64,000 nt of DNA from Pandoraea sp. (GTDB lineage: Bacteria; Pseudomonadota; Gammaproteobacteria; Burkholderiales; Burkholderiaceae). The stretch is from the NCBI RefSeq assembly GCF_004297875.1, contig NZ_SCSK01000006.1:62001-126000 (forward strand), written 5' to 3'. Below, one piece after another: positions 8,876 through 17,655 of the stretch; position 1 is the first letter of the stretch, and every line of letters begins with the position of its first letter. Under the pieces are notes generated by a model. The model was given only the letters and a program-made list of their open reading frames with translations. It did no database searches and was not told where the DNA came from. Made by a program: the position numbers and the translations under genes.

Positions 8876-10132
8876 ATGATCGACATTGACCCCCCTGGCT
8901 TTCAGCCGCCCCGCCCGATTGCCGGCGAAGATGGCAACCGGCGTACCGTGCTGTATGGCGACTACACTGTCTTTAGCGTGTTCCAGCCAGTGTTCTCGGT
9001 GTCGCATCGGCGCGCGATCGGTTATCACGCGTCGCTGCGAGCGCGCGACGCCCGGGGCAATACGGTCCCGTCGCACGAGGTTTTCACGCAGGCCGCGCGG
9101 CGCGGCGACCTGCTCGAACTCGGGCGGCTCGCGGAGTCTTTGCATCTGGGCAATTTCCAGGTATTCGACAGTCGGGACGAATGGCTCTTCCTGAGCCTGC
9201 ACCCGGCGGCGCTGCTCGACACGGTCTATGGCGACGTCCTGCTGACGAACCTGAAAACGCTCGGGCTGTCGCCGCAGCGCGTCGTGCTCGAGGTACCGGA
9301 GCAGGCTGGCGGCGATACGCCTCGCTTTGGCGCGATCGTCGACGGCTTGCGCAAGGCGGGCTTTCTGATCGCGCTCGGCGGATTTGGCGCCAAGCATTCG
9401 AATATTGACCGCGTGTGGCATCTGCATCCGGATATCGTTACGCTCGACCGCGGTATTCTTGCGCAGGCAAGCGAGCACTCCTATCTCGAACGCGTACTGC
9501 CGGGGCTGGTGTCGCTGCTGCACGAATCTGGGCAACTGGTGCTGATGGGTGGGCTGAGCACCGAGCGGGAAGCGCTCATTGCGCTGGAGTGCAATGTCGA
9601 TTTCGTGCAGGGCCAGTATTTCGCAGGCCCCGGCATCGATCCGGTGGAACCGCTGGCAGCCGCGGTCTGCATGGACCAGTTGTCCGACGCATTGCAACTG
9701 CGCGTGGCCGAGCGCGAGCGCGCTCTCGCGGCACGCCTGGCGCCTTACGTCGCGGCGCTCGAACTGGCCAGCGAGCTTGCCGCCAACGGGCAAAGCATTG
9801 CTCAAGCCGCCAGCGGGCTGCTGGCGCTACCCGATACGGCGCGCTGCTTCCTGCTCGACGCCGCGGGCCGCCAGGTTGGCGATAACGTACTGCCAGGCGG
9901 GGACGTGTCGCAACGGGCCAAGCGGTTCAGCCCCCTGCTGCATTCCGAAGGCGCGAGTTGGGCGCGCCGCCCCTATTTCATCGAGGCCATGCGCGCACCC
10001 GGGCAGACACATATCACCGCGCCTTACCTATCGATCAATGAAGCGCACCTGTGTGTGACGGCCTCGATCGCGGCGCCAGCCGCGCATGGCATGCAGGTGC
10101 TGTGCGTCGACATTAACTGGCAGGTGTCCTAG
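8876..10132 (+). CDS. EAL-domain protein with degenerate active site and C-terminal sensor domain
   Basis: 418 residues. An EAL fold spans about 25-265 (FSVFQPVFSVSHRRAIGYHA, then VDFVQGQYFAGP), but the catalytic signature has decayed: H51-A52-S53 replaces E-A-L, S107 replaces the Asn of the NxS motif, L167-G168-G169-F replaces the DDFG aspartates, T189 replaces the KxD lysine, and G225/S228 replace the glutamates of AEGxE. Hydrolysis of c-di-GMP is therefore unlikely. After a helical linker (about 275-325), residues about 330-415 (RRPYFIEAM, TAPYLSINEAHLCVTASI) resemble the PAS/Cache-like domain found after EAL in YkuI-type proteins. A role as binding effector or pseudo-enzyme is inference. 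Its stop shares CTAG with the convergent LysR gene. Confidence 0.88.
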   Translation: MIDIDPPGFQPPRPIAGEDGNRRTVLYGDYTVFSVFQPVFSVSHRRAIGYHASLRARDARGNTVPSHEVFTQAARRGDLLELGRLAESLHLGNFQVFDSRDEWLFLSLHPAALLDTVYGDVLLTNLKTLGLSPQRVVLEVPEQAGGDTPRFGAIVDGLRKAGFLIALGGFGAKHSNIDRVWHLHPDIVTLDRGILAQASEHSYLERVLPGLVSLLHESGQLVLMGGLSTEREALIALECNVDFVQGQYFAGPGIDPVEPLAAAVCMDQLSDALQLRVAERERALAARLAPYVAALELASELAANGQSIAQAASGLLALPDTARCFLLDAAGRQVGDNVLPGGDVSQRAKRFSPLLHSEGASWARRPYFIEAMRAPGQTHITAPYLSINEAHLCVTASIAAPAAHGMQVLCVDINWQVS

Positions 10133-11037
10133 GGCTGCTGGCGCGGCTCGCCCACCGCCGCAGGCAGCATGTTACGCAGCGCTCCGAACGCCGGCGTCTC
10201 ATAGCCGTCGCGCCATACCAGCCAGGTGTCGATGTGGCCCAAGGAGATTTGCTGCACAGCCGCCGGCTCGCGTGGGAGTTCGATCACGCTGCGCGGGATC
10301 ACACTCACGCACGTACCCGATGCGACACAGGCAAGCATCGCGTGATATGAGCCGACCTCCTGGATATCGAAAGGCATTTCGGCCTGCCCAGGCACCTCGC
10401 GCAGCCAATCCTCGGCAAATGCCCGATAGGTGCATCCGCCACGAAACGCCGCCAGCGATCGCACCGTCACGTCCTTGGCAGTCTTGACCGGGCGATGCTC
10501 GACCGGCAGCACCAGCATCAGTTCCTCGCCAAACACCGGTTGTCCGGCCAGGCCCAACTGCGCGAGGTCGAGCGGTGGCTCGTCTTTGGCTGGCAGCGGT
10601 AGCGCGACCAGCGCGCAATCGATGGCCCGGGCCTGCAGGGCCTCCAGCAATTGTCGCGACGGATTGGTACAGAGGCGGATTTGCACCTGAGGCCATTGGC
10701 GGTGATAGCTGGCCAGCACCGCCGGCATGCGGCTGGCCGCCGTGCTCTCCATCGAGCCGATGCGCAGCAGGCCATCGGGCACGCCGGGGTGCAGCATCTG
10801 ACGTGCCTCTTCGGCGAGCGCCAACAGGCTCTGCGCATATCCCAGGAATTTCTCGCCCTGCGTCGACAGGCGTAAGCGCTTGTTGTCGCGCAGGAAAAGC
10901 GCCGCACCCAGCTCTTCCTCGAGTTGCTGGATGCGCGTCGTCACATTGGACTGCACGCGGCCCAGCCGCTGCGCGGCGCGCGTGATGCTGAGCTCTTCGG
11001 CAACCACACAAAAGATTTCGAGCGTCGAGTGATCCAC
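10129..11037 (-). CDS. LysR family transcriptional regulator
   Basis: 302 residues from a GTG start at 11037 (V-D-H-S-T-L-E-I-F is the usual LysR beginning); longer starts up to 11115 would add residues from an A/T-rich promoter stretch. N-terminal winged helix-turn-helix (about 1-60: AAQRLGRVQSNVTTRIQQLE) and a substrate-binding regulatory domain. It is divergent from the nitronate monooxygenase gene across an 89-bp A/T-rich spacer, the standard arrangement for a LysR regulator and its target. The stop codon lies in a palindromic CTAG shared with the EAL gene on the other strand. Confidence 0.93.
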   Translation of the reverse strand: MDHSTLEIFCVVAEELSITRAAQRLGRVQSNVTTRIQQLEEELGAALFLRDNKRLRLSTQGEKFLGYAQSLLALAEEARQMLHPGVPDGLLRIGSMESTAASRMPAVLASYHRQWPQVQIRLCTNPSRQLLEALQARAIDCALVALPLPAKDEPPLDLAQLGLAGQPVFGEELMLVLPVEHRPVKTAKDVTVRSLAAFRGGCTYRAFAEDWLREVPGQAEMPFDIQEVGSYHAMLACVASGTCVSVIPRSVIELPREPAAVQQISLGHIDTWLVWRDGYETPAFGALRNMLPAAVGEPRQQP

Positions 11038-11065
11038 TTTAATTCTCAAAATAAAAACAAAAATA

Positions 11066-11093
11066 TTGAATAAATCTTTTTCTAAGATAATAT
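11066..11093 (+). promoter_or_regulatory. Candidate sigma-70 promoter of the nitronate monooxygenase gene
   Basis: TTGAAT at 11066-11071 and TAATAT at 11088-11093 are separated by 16 bp, in the A/T-rich spacer between the LysR regulator and the nitronate monooxygenase gene. The expected transcript start near 11100 leaves a short leader to the ATG at 11127. The LysR regulator would bind around this element, but I cannot define its site. Confidence 0.45.
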
Positions 11094-11126
11094 ACAAAAC
11101 AAGCTCAACTGACAAGGTGGCTTTCC

Positions 11127-12200
11127 ATGAATCGCACCGACGAAGTATTGCACTTGCTGAAGATCCGGCACCCGATCATCCAGGCGCCAATGGCGGGCGT
11201 CTCCACGCCCCGGCTCGCCGCGGCCGTTTCGGAGGCCGGCGCGCTCGGCTCGATCGGCATTGGCGCGAGCACCCCCGACAAGGCGCGCGAAATGATCGTC
11301 GCCACGCGCGCGCTCACCGGGCGGCCGTTTAACGTCAACGTCTTCTGCCATCGCCCGGCACTGGCGGATCCCGCCCGGGAATCTGCCTGGCTGACGCATT
11401 TGCAGCCCTGGTTCGAATCCTTCGGTGCAACGCCGCCCGCCGCCCTCGGCGAAATTTACAAGAGCTTCCTTGCCGACCGCACCGTGCTCGAGATGTTGTT
11501 GCAAGAGCGGCCAGCCGTGGTGAGCTTTCATTTCGGCGTGCCGCCGGTAGACTGGGTGCGCGAGTTGCACGAGGCCGGCATCGTCACCCTGGGGTGTGCT
11601 ACCACGCCGGAAGAAGCCGGCCAGATCGAAGCGGCTGGAGTGGACGTGATCATCGCGCAAGGCGCCGAGGCGGGCGGTCACCGCGGCGTTTTCGACCCGG
11701 CCCAGGGCGACGCACAATTGGGCACGCTGGCGTTGGTGCGCCTGATTGCCATGCAAACACAGCGGCCGGTGGTCGCCGCCGGCGGCATCATGGACGGCCA
11801 GGGCATCGCCGCTGCCCTGCAATTGGGCGCCGCGGCCGCGCAACTTGGCACGGCGTTCATTCTGTGCCCGGAGTCTGCCGCCGACGCGAATTACCGCGCA
11901 GCGTTGAGCAGCGAACGAGCGCGGCACACGGCCATCACGGCAGCGATTTCGGGGCGCCCGGCACGCGGGTTGACCAATCGCTTCGTCACCGACCTGAGCG
12001 GCCCCACATCGCCGCCGGTGCCGGATTACCCGATCGCCTACGACGCCGCGAAAAGGCTCCACGTTGCTGCCGGCGCGCAAGGCAGCAGCGACTTCGCGGC
12101 CCAGTGGGCCGGGCAAGGCGCGCCGCTGGCGCGCGCGTTGCCCGCTGCCGAACTGGTCGACACCCTGATGCGGGAACTCGCTGGTGGTCGGACCGCATAG
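11127..12200 (+). CDS. Nitronate monooxygenase family protein
   Basis: 357-residue FMN-dependent TIM-barrel enzyme of the nitronate monooxygenase / 2-nitropropane dioxygenase family, which oxidises alkyl nitronates such as propionate-3-nitronate. Motifs: [14 protein letters not shown] (FMN site start), [31 protein letters not shown] (the conserved AGGH with the catalytic-region histidine), [17 protein letters not shown] and [12 protein letters not shown]. The length is normal for class I enzymes. Regulated probably by the divergent LysR gene; followed after 49 bp by two MFS transporter genes in the same direction, so detoxification plus export is a plausible theme (inference). Confidence 0.93.
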   Translation: MNRTDEVLHLLKIRHPIIQAPMAGVSTPRLAAAVSEAGALGSIGIGASTPDKAREMIVATRALTGRPFNVNVFCHRPALADPARESAWLTHLQPWFESFGATPPAALGEIYKSFLADRTVLEMLLQERPAVVSFHFGVPPVDWVRELHEAGIVTLGCATTPEEAGQIEAAGVDVIIAQGAEAGGHRGVFDPAQGDAQLGTLALVRLIAMQTQRPVVAAGGIMDGQGIAAALQLGAAAAQLGTAFILCPESAADANYRAALSSERARHTAITAAISGRPARGLTNRFVTDLSGPTSPPVPDYPIAYDAAKRLHVAAGAQGSSDFAAQWAGQGAPLARALPAAELVDTLMRELAGGRTA

Positions 12201-12249
12201 CGCCCGGCCGCCCATCCCTCGATCCTCCTGTTCGCACCTCGCAGGCCTT

Positions 12250-13545
12250 ATGTCATCCCGTACCCATTCCGCCGACTTGCGCACGGCGCACCCCGACAAG
12301 ATCAGCTATGCCGAGCGCAACGCCCCTTACTGGCGGCGCAATCTAGCGATCTGCGTGTTCGGCTCGTTCACGACACTAGTCAGTCTGAGCATGTTGTTGC
12401 CGTTCCTGCCGCTTTACGTGCAAGACTTGGGCGTTGAGTCGTCTTCGGCCATCGTGCAGTGGTCCGGCGTGGCATTCGGCGCCACCTTCTTCGGCACGGC
12501 AGTCACCGCCCCGCTTTGGGGGCGTTTGGCCGACCGCTATGGACGCAAGCCGATGCTGGTGCGCGCGGCGATCGGCATGGCCGTGGTGATGTCGCTCATC
12601 GGCATGGCGCACAGCGTGGTCCAGTTGGTCGCGCTGCGCCTGCTGGCCGGGCTGGTCGGCGGCTATGCCTCGGCGTCGATCGTAATGGTCGGCACCCAGG
12701 CGCCGCGCGAGCGGGCCGGATGGGCCCTGGGCGTACTTTCGACTGGCGCGCTCGCAGGCAATCTGGTTGGCCCGCTGGTAGGCGGCTTCCTGCCTGGCTG
12801 GGTTGGCATTCGTGGCACCTTTTTCATTGGCGGGGCGATGATCGCCGTGGCGGCGGCCGCGACCGTCCTGCTGGTGCGCGAAGAGTTCGATCGCGCATTC
12901 GACGCCAAGAGCCGCGCCGCCGCTCAGATCGGCACGGTTACACCCCCCGACCGTGCCCGCATGGCGGCGCTGCTGGTGAGCGCGATGATGGTGCTGCTGG
13001 CCAATATGTCGATCGAGCCGATCATCACCCTCTATATCGGGCAACTCGGCGTGCCGCCCGATCATCTCGCACGAACGGCGGGCATCGTGATGGCCTGCTC
13101 GGCCTTGGGCAGCCTGCTGACCGCCGCCCGCCTCGGCGCTCTGGCCGATCGTATCGGCGCCTGGAATGTCATCGTCGGCTGCCTGCTGCTGACTGGACTG
13201 GTAATGGTGCCGCAAGCATTCGTCACCCGGTGGTGGCAACTGGCGGTCCTGCGCTGCCTGATGGGCATGACCATCGCTGGCTTGCTGCCATCGATCGCCA
13301 AGCTGGTGCGCCATTCGGTGGCCGAGCACAACTCCGGCAAAACGCTTGGCTACCTGCAGTCGGCGCAGTTCACTGGACAAGTAGTCGGTCCGCTGATCGG
13401 CGGGCAAATCGGTGCCCGGGCCAGCCTGCACGACGTTTTTTTCGTCACCGCTTCGCTGTTGGTGCTGTGTGCCGGGCTCAGTCAATGGGTGCGCTCGCGC
13501 AAAACACAGCGCACGCCTGACACATTGCTTAACGCAGGAGAGTGA
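12250..13545 (+). CDS. MFS transporter, MdtG/TetA-like
   Basis: 431-residue major facilitator with 12 predicted hydrophobic helices. The start at 12250 is chosen because upstream residues in frame overlap the end of the previous gene and look non-coding. It carries the MFS motif A between helices 2 and 3 (GRLADRYGRKPMLVRA) and motif C (GNLVGPLVGG), which points to drug/H+ antiport (DHA1). The tail is cytoplasmic. The next MFS gene starts 1 bp after the stop, so the two are translated from one message. The substrate is unknown. Confidence 0.9.
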   Translation: MSSRTHSADLRTAHPDKISYAERNAPYWRRNLAICVFGSFTTLVSLSMLLPFLPLYVQDLGVESSSAIVQWSGVAFGATFFGTAVTAPLWGRLADRYGRKPMLVRAAIGMAVVMSLIGMAHSVVQLVALRLLAGLVGGYASASIVMVGTQAPRERAGWALGVLSTGALAGNLVGPLVGGFLPGWVGIRGTFFIGGAMIAVAAAATVLLVREEFDRAFDAKSRAAAQIGTVTPPDRARMAALLVSAMMVLLANMSIEPIITLYIGQLGVPPDHLARTAGIVMACSALGSLLTAARLGALADRIGAWNVIVGCLLLTGLVMVPQAFVTRWWQLAVLRCLMGMTIAGLLPSIAKLVRHSVAEHNSGKTLGYLQSAQFTGQVVGPLIGGQIGARASLHDVFFVTASLLVLCAGLSQWVRSRKTQRTPDTLLNAGE

Positions 13546-13546
13546 G

Positions 13547-14761
13547 ATGAACAGTAATCCGGCCCAGTCAGGCCTATCGGGCGCGCAAGCGCCCACCGTC
13601 GGCGCGTGGCGGGCCACCATGGCCGGTTTCTGCGCCAGTCTCGTCGGCATCGGCATCGCCCGTTTCGCATACACCCCGCTGCTGCCCGCGATCATCGGTG
13701 CGCACTGGTTTGCCCCATCGGCGGCAGCTTACCTGGGCGCGGCCAACCTCGCCGGTTATCTTGGCGGGGCGCTGAGCGCCCGGCCGGCCGCGCGTGCCGT
13801 GGCGGTACCGACCATTATTCGCGCGATGATGACGCTGGCGACCGCTGCATTCTTCGCGTGCGCATTGCCGGTGTCGTTCCTCTGGTTCTTCCTTTGGCGC
13901 TTTGCTTCGGGCCTGGCCGGTGGCGCGCTGATGGTGCTGGCGGCCCCGGCGGTGCTGCCGCACGTGGCGCCAGCACGCCGCGGGCTGGCCGGTGGCGTGA
14001 TATTCATGGGGGTAGGCGTCGGGATCGCCGCATCCGGCACGCTGGTGCCGCTGCTACTGCGTCAGGGACTGACGCAGACATGGCTGGGGCTGGGTGTGCT
14101 CTCACTGCTGTTGACCCTGGCCGCTTGGCGAAGCTGGCCCCGTGGCGATGCCGAGCCGGCTGCTGCCGCCGCGGCGCCACGCCGCGCACATCAAGTCACG
14201 ACGCTGCGTGCGCTTTACGCCGAGTATGGGCTCAATGCCGTGGGGCTGGTGCCGCACATGATCTTTTTGGTGGATTTCGTCGCGCGCGGCCTCGGCCTGG
14301 GCCTGCAAGTCGGAGCCGAATATTGGGTGCTGTTCGGCTTGGGCGCCGTAGTCGGACCGCTCCTGAGCGGTCTTTTGGCAGATCGCATGGGTTTCGGGCG
14401 CGCCCTGCGGCTGGCCTATCTGATCCAGGCGCTGGCGGTGTCACTGCCAGCGTTTGGACTCGCATCGGTCTGGCTGATGCTCTCGAGCGTGGTGGTCGGC
14501 GCTTTTACGCCGGGCATCGTTCCGCTGGTGCTGGGGCGCGTGCATGAATTGCTTGCGCATCATCCGGCGGAGCAGAAAACCGCCTGGAGCGCGGCGACCA
14601 CCAGCTTCGCCGTGATGCAGGCCATCGCGGCCTATGGCATGTCGTATCTGTTCTCCAGCCAGGGCGGCGACTACCGCTTGCTGTTCGTCCTTGGCGTGGC
14701 AGCGTTGTTGCTGGCATTGGCCATCGACCTGGTAGCGGGACGCGATTCACGACGGTCGTGA
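13547..14761 (+). CDS. MFS transporter, YbfB/YjiJ family
   Basis: 404 residues. The start at 13547 follows AGGAGAGTGAG. The N-terminus has the family hallmark GIARFAYTPLLPAI, with an arginine in helix 1, followed by about 12 hydrophobic helices. The family is functionally poorly known. It forms a tandem pair with the MdtG-like transporter directly upstream. Its last 91 bp overlap the 3' end of the opposite-strand EmrB-like gene, an unusually long tail-to-tail overlap. Composition is as in neighbouring genes. Confidence 0.9.
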   Translation: MNSNPAQSGLSGAQAPTVGAWRATMAGFCASLVGIGIARFAYTPLLPAIIGAHWFAPSAAAYLGAANLAGYLGGALSARPAARAVAVPTIIRAMMTLATAAFFACALPVSFLWFFLWRFASGLAGGALMVLAAPAVLPHVAPARRGLAGGVIFMGVGVGIAASGTLVPLLLRQGLTQTWLGLGVLSLLLTLAAWRSWPRGDAEPAAAAAAPRRAHQVTTLRALYAEYGLNAVGLVPHMIFLVDFVARGLGLGLQVGAEYWVLFGLGAVVGPLLSGLLADRMGFGRALRLAYLIQALAVSLPAFGLASVWLMLSSVVVGAFTPGIVPLVLGRVHELLAHHPAEQKTAWSAATTSFAVMQAIAAYGMSYLFSSQGGDYRLLFVLGVAALLLALAIDLVAGRDSRRS

Positions 14762-16134
14762 TCGACAAGCGTCGCGCCCCCCCAAAGCCAACAGGCGAAG
14801 CATCCCGCGCATAGCGCAAGACCTGCGATCAGCAGCGCCAGATGCACGTTGCCCAGCGGCTGGCCGATGCGGCTCGCGAGCAACGACCCGAAAACGCCGA
14901 CACCGATCACGCCGCCGGTCTGACGTGCAGCGTTCAGGGCTCCCGCGGCGATGCCCGCCTGCTGGCGGGGGGCGTTTTCCAGCACGGCGGCGGTCATCGC
15001 CGGCACAGTCAGCGCGGCGCCAACGCCAGCGGCCAGCAACGGCGCCACGATGACGCCGTAACGGGTCGCCGACGTGATGCCCAGCAGGGCGAAATAGCCA
15101 CACGCGGCGATCGCCTGTCCCATCATCATTGGCAACTTGGGACCGAAGCGCGAACTGAGGTGACCGGCAACAAGATTGGCAACGGTCACCAGCGCCGTCA
15201 TCGGCAGGAAAGCCAATCCAGTCATCAGCGGCGAATAGCCTTTCACCGTCTGGAAAAACAAGCTGAAAACAAACATCAGCCCATAAAAGGCAAAGTTGAC
15301 GGTGAGCCCGGTCCAGCACGCTACACTCACCGCCGGCGAGCGGAACAGCGACAACGGCAGCATCGGCTCGGCGCTGCGCGCCTGGACAATCAGAAATAGG
15401 GTCCCCGCCACGGCGAAGCCACCGAAACCGGTCAGCACCAGCGGGTGCGTCCAGCCCAGCGCGCCGCTCTCGACGCAGCCGATCGTGACGCCCGCCAGCG
15501 CGAGCACTGCCAGGAGCTGACCCGCGAGGTCCATGCCCCGCCCGGGTGCTTTGGGGCCCGATGGCGCGTACAACAGCGTCAAGCCAATGCCCACCAGGCC
15601 AAGCGGCACATTGATGAAGAAGATGCTGGGCCAGCCCAGCCGATACACCATCAAGCCGCCGACGACCGGTCCGGCCGCCACCGCAAGTCCGCCCACCCCG
15701 GCCCAGATGCTGATCGCCCGGGCACGCGGGGCGGGTTCGGGGTAGGCGGCATTGAGCAACGCCAGCGACGCCGGCACGCACAGCGCCGCACCGATGCCCT
15801 GGATTACCCGGGCGCCAATCAGCACCGCGATACCGCGTGACAGGCCGCACGCCAGCGAAGCTGCCGTGAACAGCACAAAGCCGGCGACAAACACGCGCTT
15901 GGCGCCGAGCCGGTCGCCCAGTGCGCCGGCTGTCAGCAACAGACTCGCGAACACCAGCGTGTAGGCGTTGAGCACCCACTGCAGGCCAGTGACATTCGTC
16001 TCGAGCGAGAGCCTGATGCGCTCCATCGCGACGTTGACGACGGTAACGTCGAGCACGACGAGCACAAAGCCGAGACTGGCGGCGACCAGTGTCCAGCCGG
16101 GCGAGATGGGACGGCAGGTATTGTGGAGCATCAT
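14671..16134 (-). CDS. MFS transporter, DHA2 family (EmrB/QacA type)
   Basis: 487 residues starting from ATG 16134 (MMLHNT...); the frame is open further upstream to 16203 but the extra residues look non-membrane and lack a ribosome site. About 14 transmembrane helices fit the DHA2 family. Motifs: LDVTVVNVAMERI in helix 1 (typical of EmrB/QacA), GDRLGAKRVFVAG (motif A), and VIQGIGAALCVPASLALL with GPVVGGLMV (motif C). A hydrophilic tail extends into the opposite MFS gene. It is divergent from a LysR gene, which probably regulates it. Likely drug or toxic-compound efflux; the substrate is unknown. Confidence 0.9.
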   Translation of the reverse strand: MMLHNTCRPISPGWTLVAASLGFVLVVLDVTVVNVAMERIRLSLETNVTGLQWVLNAYTLVFASLLLTAGALGDRLGAKRVFVAGFVLFTAASLACGLSRGIAVLIGARVIQGIGAALCVPASLALLNAAYPEPAPRARAISIWAGVGGLAVAAGPVVGGLMVYRLGWPSIFFINVPLGLVGIGLTLLYAPSGPKAPGRGMDLAGQLLAVLALAGVTIGCVESGALGWTHPLVLTGFGGFAVAGTLFLIVQARSAEPMLPLSLFRSPAVSVACWTGLTVNFAFYGLMFVFSLFFQTVKGYSPLMTGLAFLPMTALVTVANLVAGHLSSRFGPKLPMMMGQAIAACGYFALLGITSATRYGVIVAPLLAAGVGAALTVPAMTAAVLENAPRQQAGIAAGALNAARQTGGVIGVGVFGSLLASRIGQPLGNVHLALLIAGLALCAGCFACWLWGGATLVDHDRRESRPATRSMANASNNAATPRTNSKR

Positions 16135-16215
16135 GAGAGAGGTCCTGGTGTCGAATGGGCAAGGTTCGCAGGCACTCGCCGGCAAGCCGGCGGCGACATG
16201 CACCAGAAACCAGTT

Positions 16216-16231
16216 TTATTGATCGGAATAA
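16216..16231. promoter_or_regulatory. Small inverted repeat in LysR/MFS divergent spacer
   Basis: TTATT and AATAA arms separated by 6 bp lie in the A/T-rich 145-bp spacer between the DHA2 transporter and the divergent LysR gene. Short dyads of this kind often serve as LysR boxes. This is a weak, position-based suggestion only. Confidence 0.25.
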
Positions 16232-16279
16232 TTTGATAAAGATGCCTATACTTCGATCATCTTCCACAAATATTTGGTA

Positions 16280-17188
16280 ATGGACCATCTCAAGGCAATG
16301 AGCCTGTTCGTGCTGACCGTCGAGCGCGGCAGTCTGTCGGCGGCGGCGGCCGAATACGGCCTTTCGCCGACGATGGTGGGCAATCACCTGCAGGCGCTCG
16401 AGGCACATCTGGGCACGCGACTGCTCAATCGCACTACGCGGCGACAGCATCTGACCGAGTTCGGCAAGACTTACTATGACCGATGCATCGAAATCCTTGG
16501 ACTGGTCGAAGACACGGAGGCGCTCGCGCTCGAATCGCACAAGGTCCCCAAGGGGCGCTTGCGGGTCACCTCTTCGGCCGCATTCGGCACGGAGCGGCTG
16601 ATGCCGGCGCTGGCCGACTATGCGGCGCGCTATCCGGCCGTCGATCTCGACGTGGTGATCACCGACACCGTGGTGGATCTGGCCGAGGAAGGCTTCGAGG
16701 CAGCGATCCGCATCGGCAGCCTGCCTGCCTCGAATCTGATCGCTCGCCCGCTGGCGCCCTATCGGCTCGTCATCTGCGCCGCGCCCAGTTATCTGGCGCG
16801 GCACGGCGAACCACGGCGCCCCGAGGAGCTCGGGTGCCACAATTGTCTCGTCTACACCTATTCGTCGCGCTCCGAATGGCGCTCGACCCAGTCTTCCTGG
16901 CGCATGAGCGGGCCAGAGGGAGAAATCAACGTGGCGATCGCCGGTCACCTGCAGGTCGATAGTGCGCAGGGCCTGCGCCGCGCGGCGATCGCCGGCATGG
17001 GCATCGTCCTGCTGCCGGAAATCATGCTGTCAGAAGATATTGCTGCCGGCCGACTGGTGCGGTTGCTGCCCGGCTATGCGCCGCCGTCCCGCCCGCTGAA
17101 CCTGCTTTATTTGCAGGACCGACGCATTTCCCCGAAGCTGCGCAGCTTCATCGACTTTGTCGTCGAACGCTTCGGACCGCCAGCCTGA
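16280..17188 (+). CDS. LysR family transcriptional regulator
   Basis: 302 residues from ATG 16280 (MDHLKAMSLFVLTVERGSLS). The helix-turn-helix is at about 17-37 (AAAAEYGLSPTMVGNHLQALE) with the family continuation LGTRLLNRTTRR. The effector domain includes LRVTSSAAFGTERLMPALADYAARYP. This subgroup (AaeR/YafC-like, with the NRTTRR signature) often controls efflux or oxidoreductase genes. It is divergent from the DHA2 transporter gene, its likely target. Its stop is 22 bp from the end of the convergent cupin gene. Confidence 0.93.
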   Translation: MDHLKAMSLFVLTVERGSLSAAAAEYGLSPTMVGNHLQALEAHLGTRLLNRTTRRQHLTEFGKTYYDRCIEILGLVEDTEALALESHKVPKGRLRVTSSAAFGTERLMPALADYAARYPAVDLDVVITDTVVDLAEEGFEAAIRIGSLPASNLIARPLAPYRLVICAAPSYLARHGEPRRPEELGCHNCLVYTYSSRSEWRSTQSSWRMSGPEGEINVAIAGHLQVDSAQGLRRAAIAGMGIVLLPEIMLSEDIAAGRLVRLLPGYAPPSRPLNLLYLQDRRISPKLRSFIDFVVERFGPPA

Positions 17189-17209
17189 TGCCCGCCGAGC
17201 GGCGCGCGA

Positions 17210-17521
17210 CTACACACTCCCCGCTTTTTCCATGACCAGGATGCGCGCCTGCCCGACCGGGTGAGCCACGTGCTCCGTGCCGACCGTCGCATGGAATATG
17301 TCGCCCGCCAACATCGCCACGACCTTTTCCTCGCCGCTTTCGCGGTAGTGCATGTCGACTCGTCCGCTCATGACCGCAAACACCTCTTCACCGTCGTTGA
17401 CGTGCCATACGTAGGGCTCATCCGTCCAGTGAAGGCGCACGGTAATGCCGTTCAGATTCGCGATGTCGAGCGCGCCCCAGGCGCGTTGCGCGGTAAATGC
17501 GCTGCTTTGGATAAATTGCAC
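17210..17521 (-). CDS. Small single-domain cupin protein
   Basis: 103 residues forming one cupin barrel. Cupin motif 1 is represented by WHVNDGEEVFAVMSGRVDMHY, giving the His and Glu metal-ligand positions, and motif 2 by GDIFHATVGTEHVAHP. It probably binds a divalent metal. No enzyme activity can be assigned from sequence; proteins of this type are often sugar isomerase-like or sensor cupins. It stands alone between two LysR genes, facing the first one, with a 134-bp gap upstream. Confidence 0.85.
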   Translation of the reverse strand: MQFIQSSAFTAQRAWGALDIANLNGITVRLHWTDEPYVWHVNDGEEVFAVMSGRVDMHYRESGEEKVVAMLAGDIFHATVGTEHVAHPVGQARILVMEKAGSV

Positions 17522-17655
17522 GCCGCCCCCCCTTAAAAAAAGTCCGGCCAGTCTAGGAAACGCTCTTCACGCACGCAATGCCGCATGCGGACAAACTTCG
17601 GCCGATTTACGCCATGGCCGCTGCAATGCCGATTTGCCGACGACACGCACGCCGC

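Noticed and set aside
14747..16948. A 733-codon minus-strand ORF
   Set aside because: It is an out-of-frame reading of the EmrB-type and LysR genes, Arg/Gly/Ala-rich without motifs. The EmrB-type frame shows clear membrane helices and family signatures.
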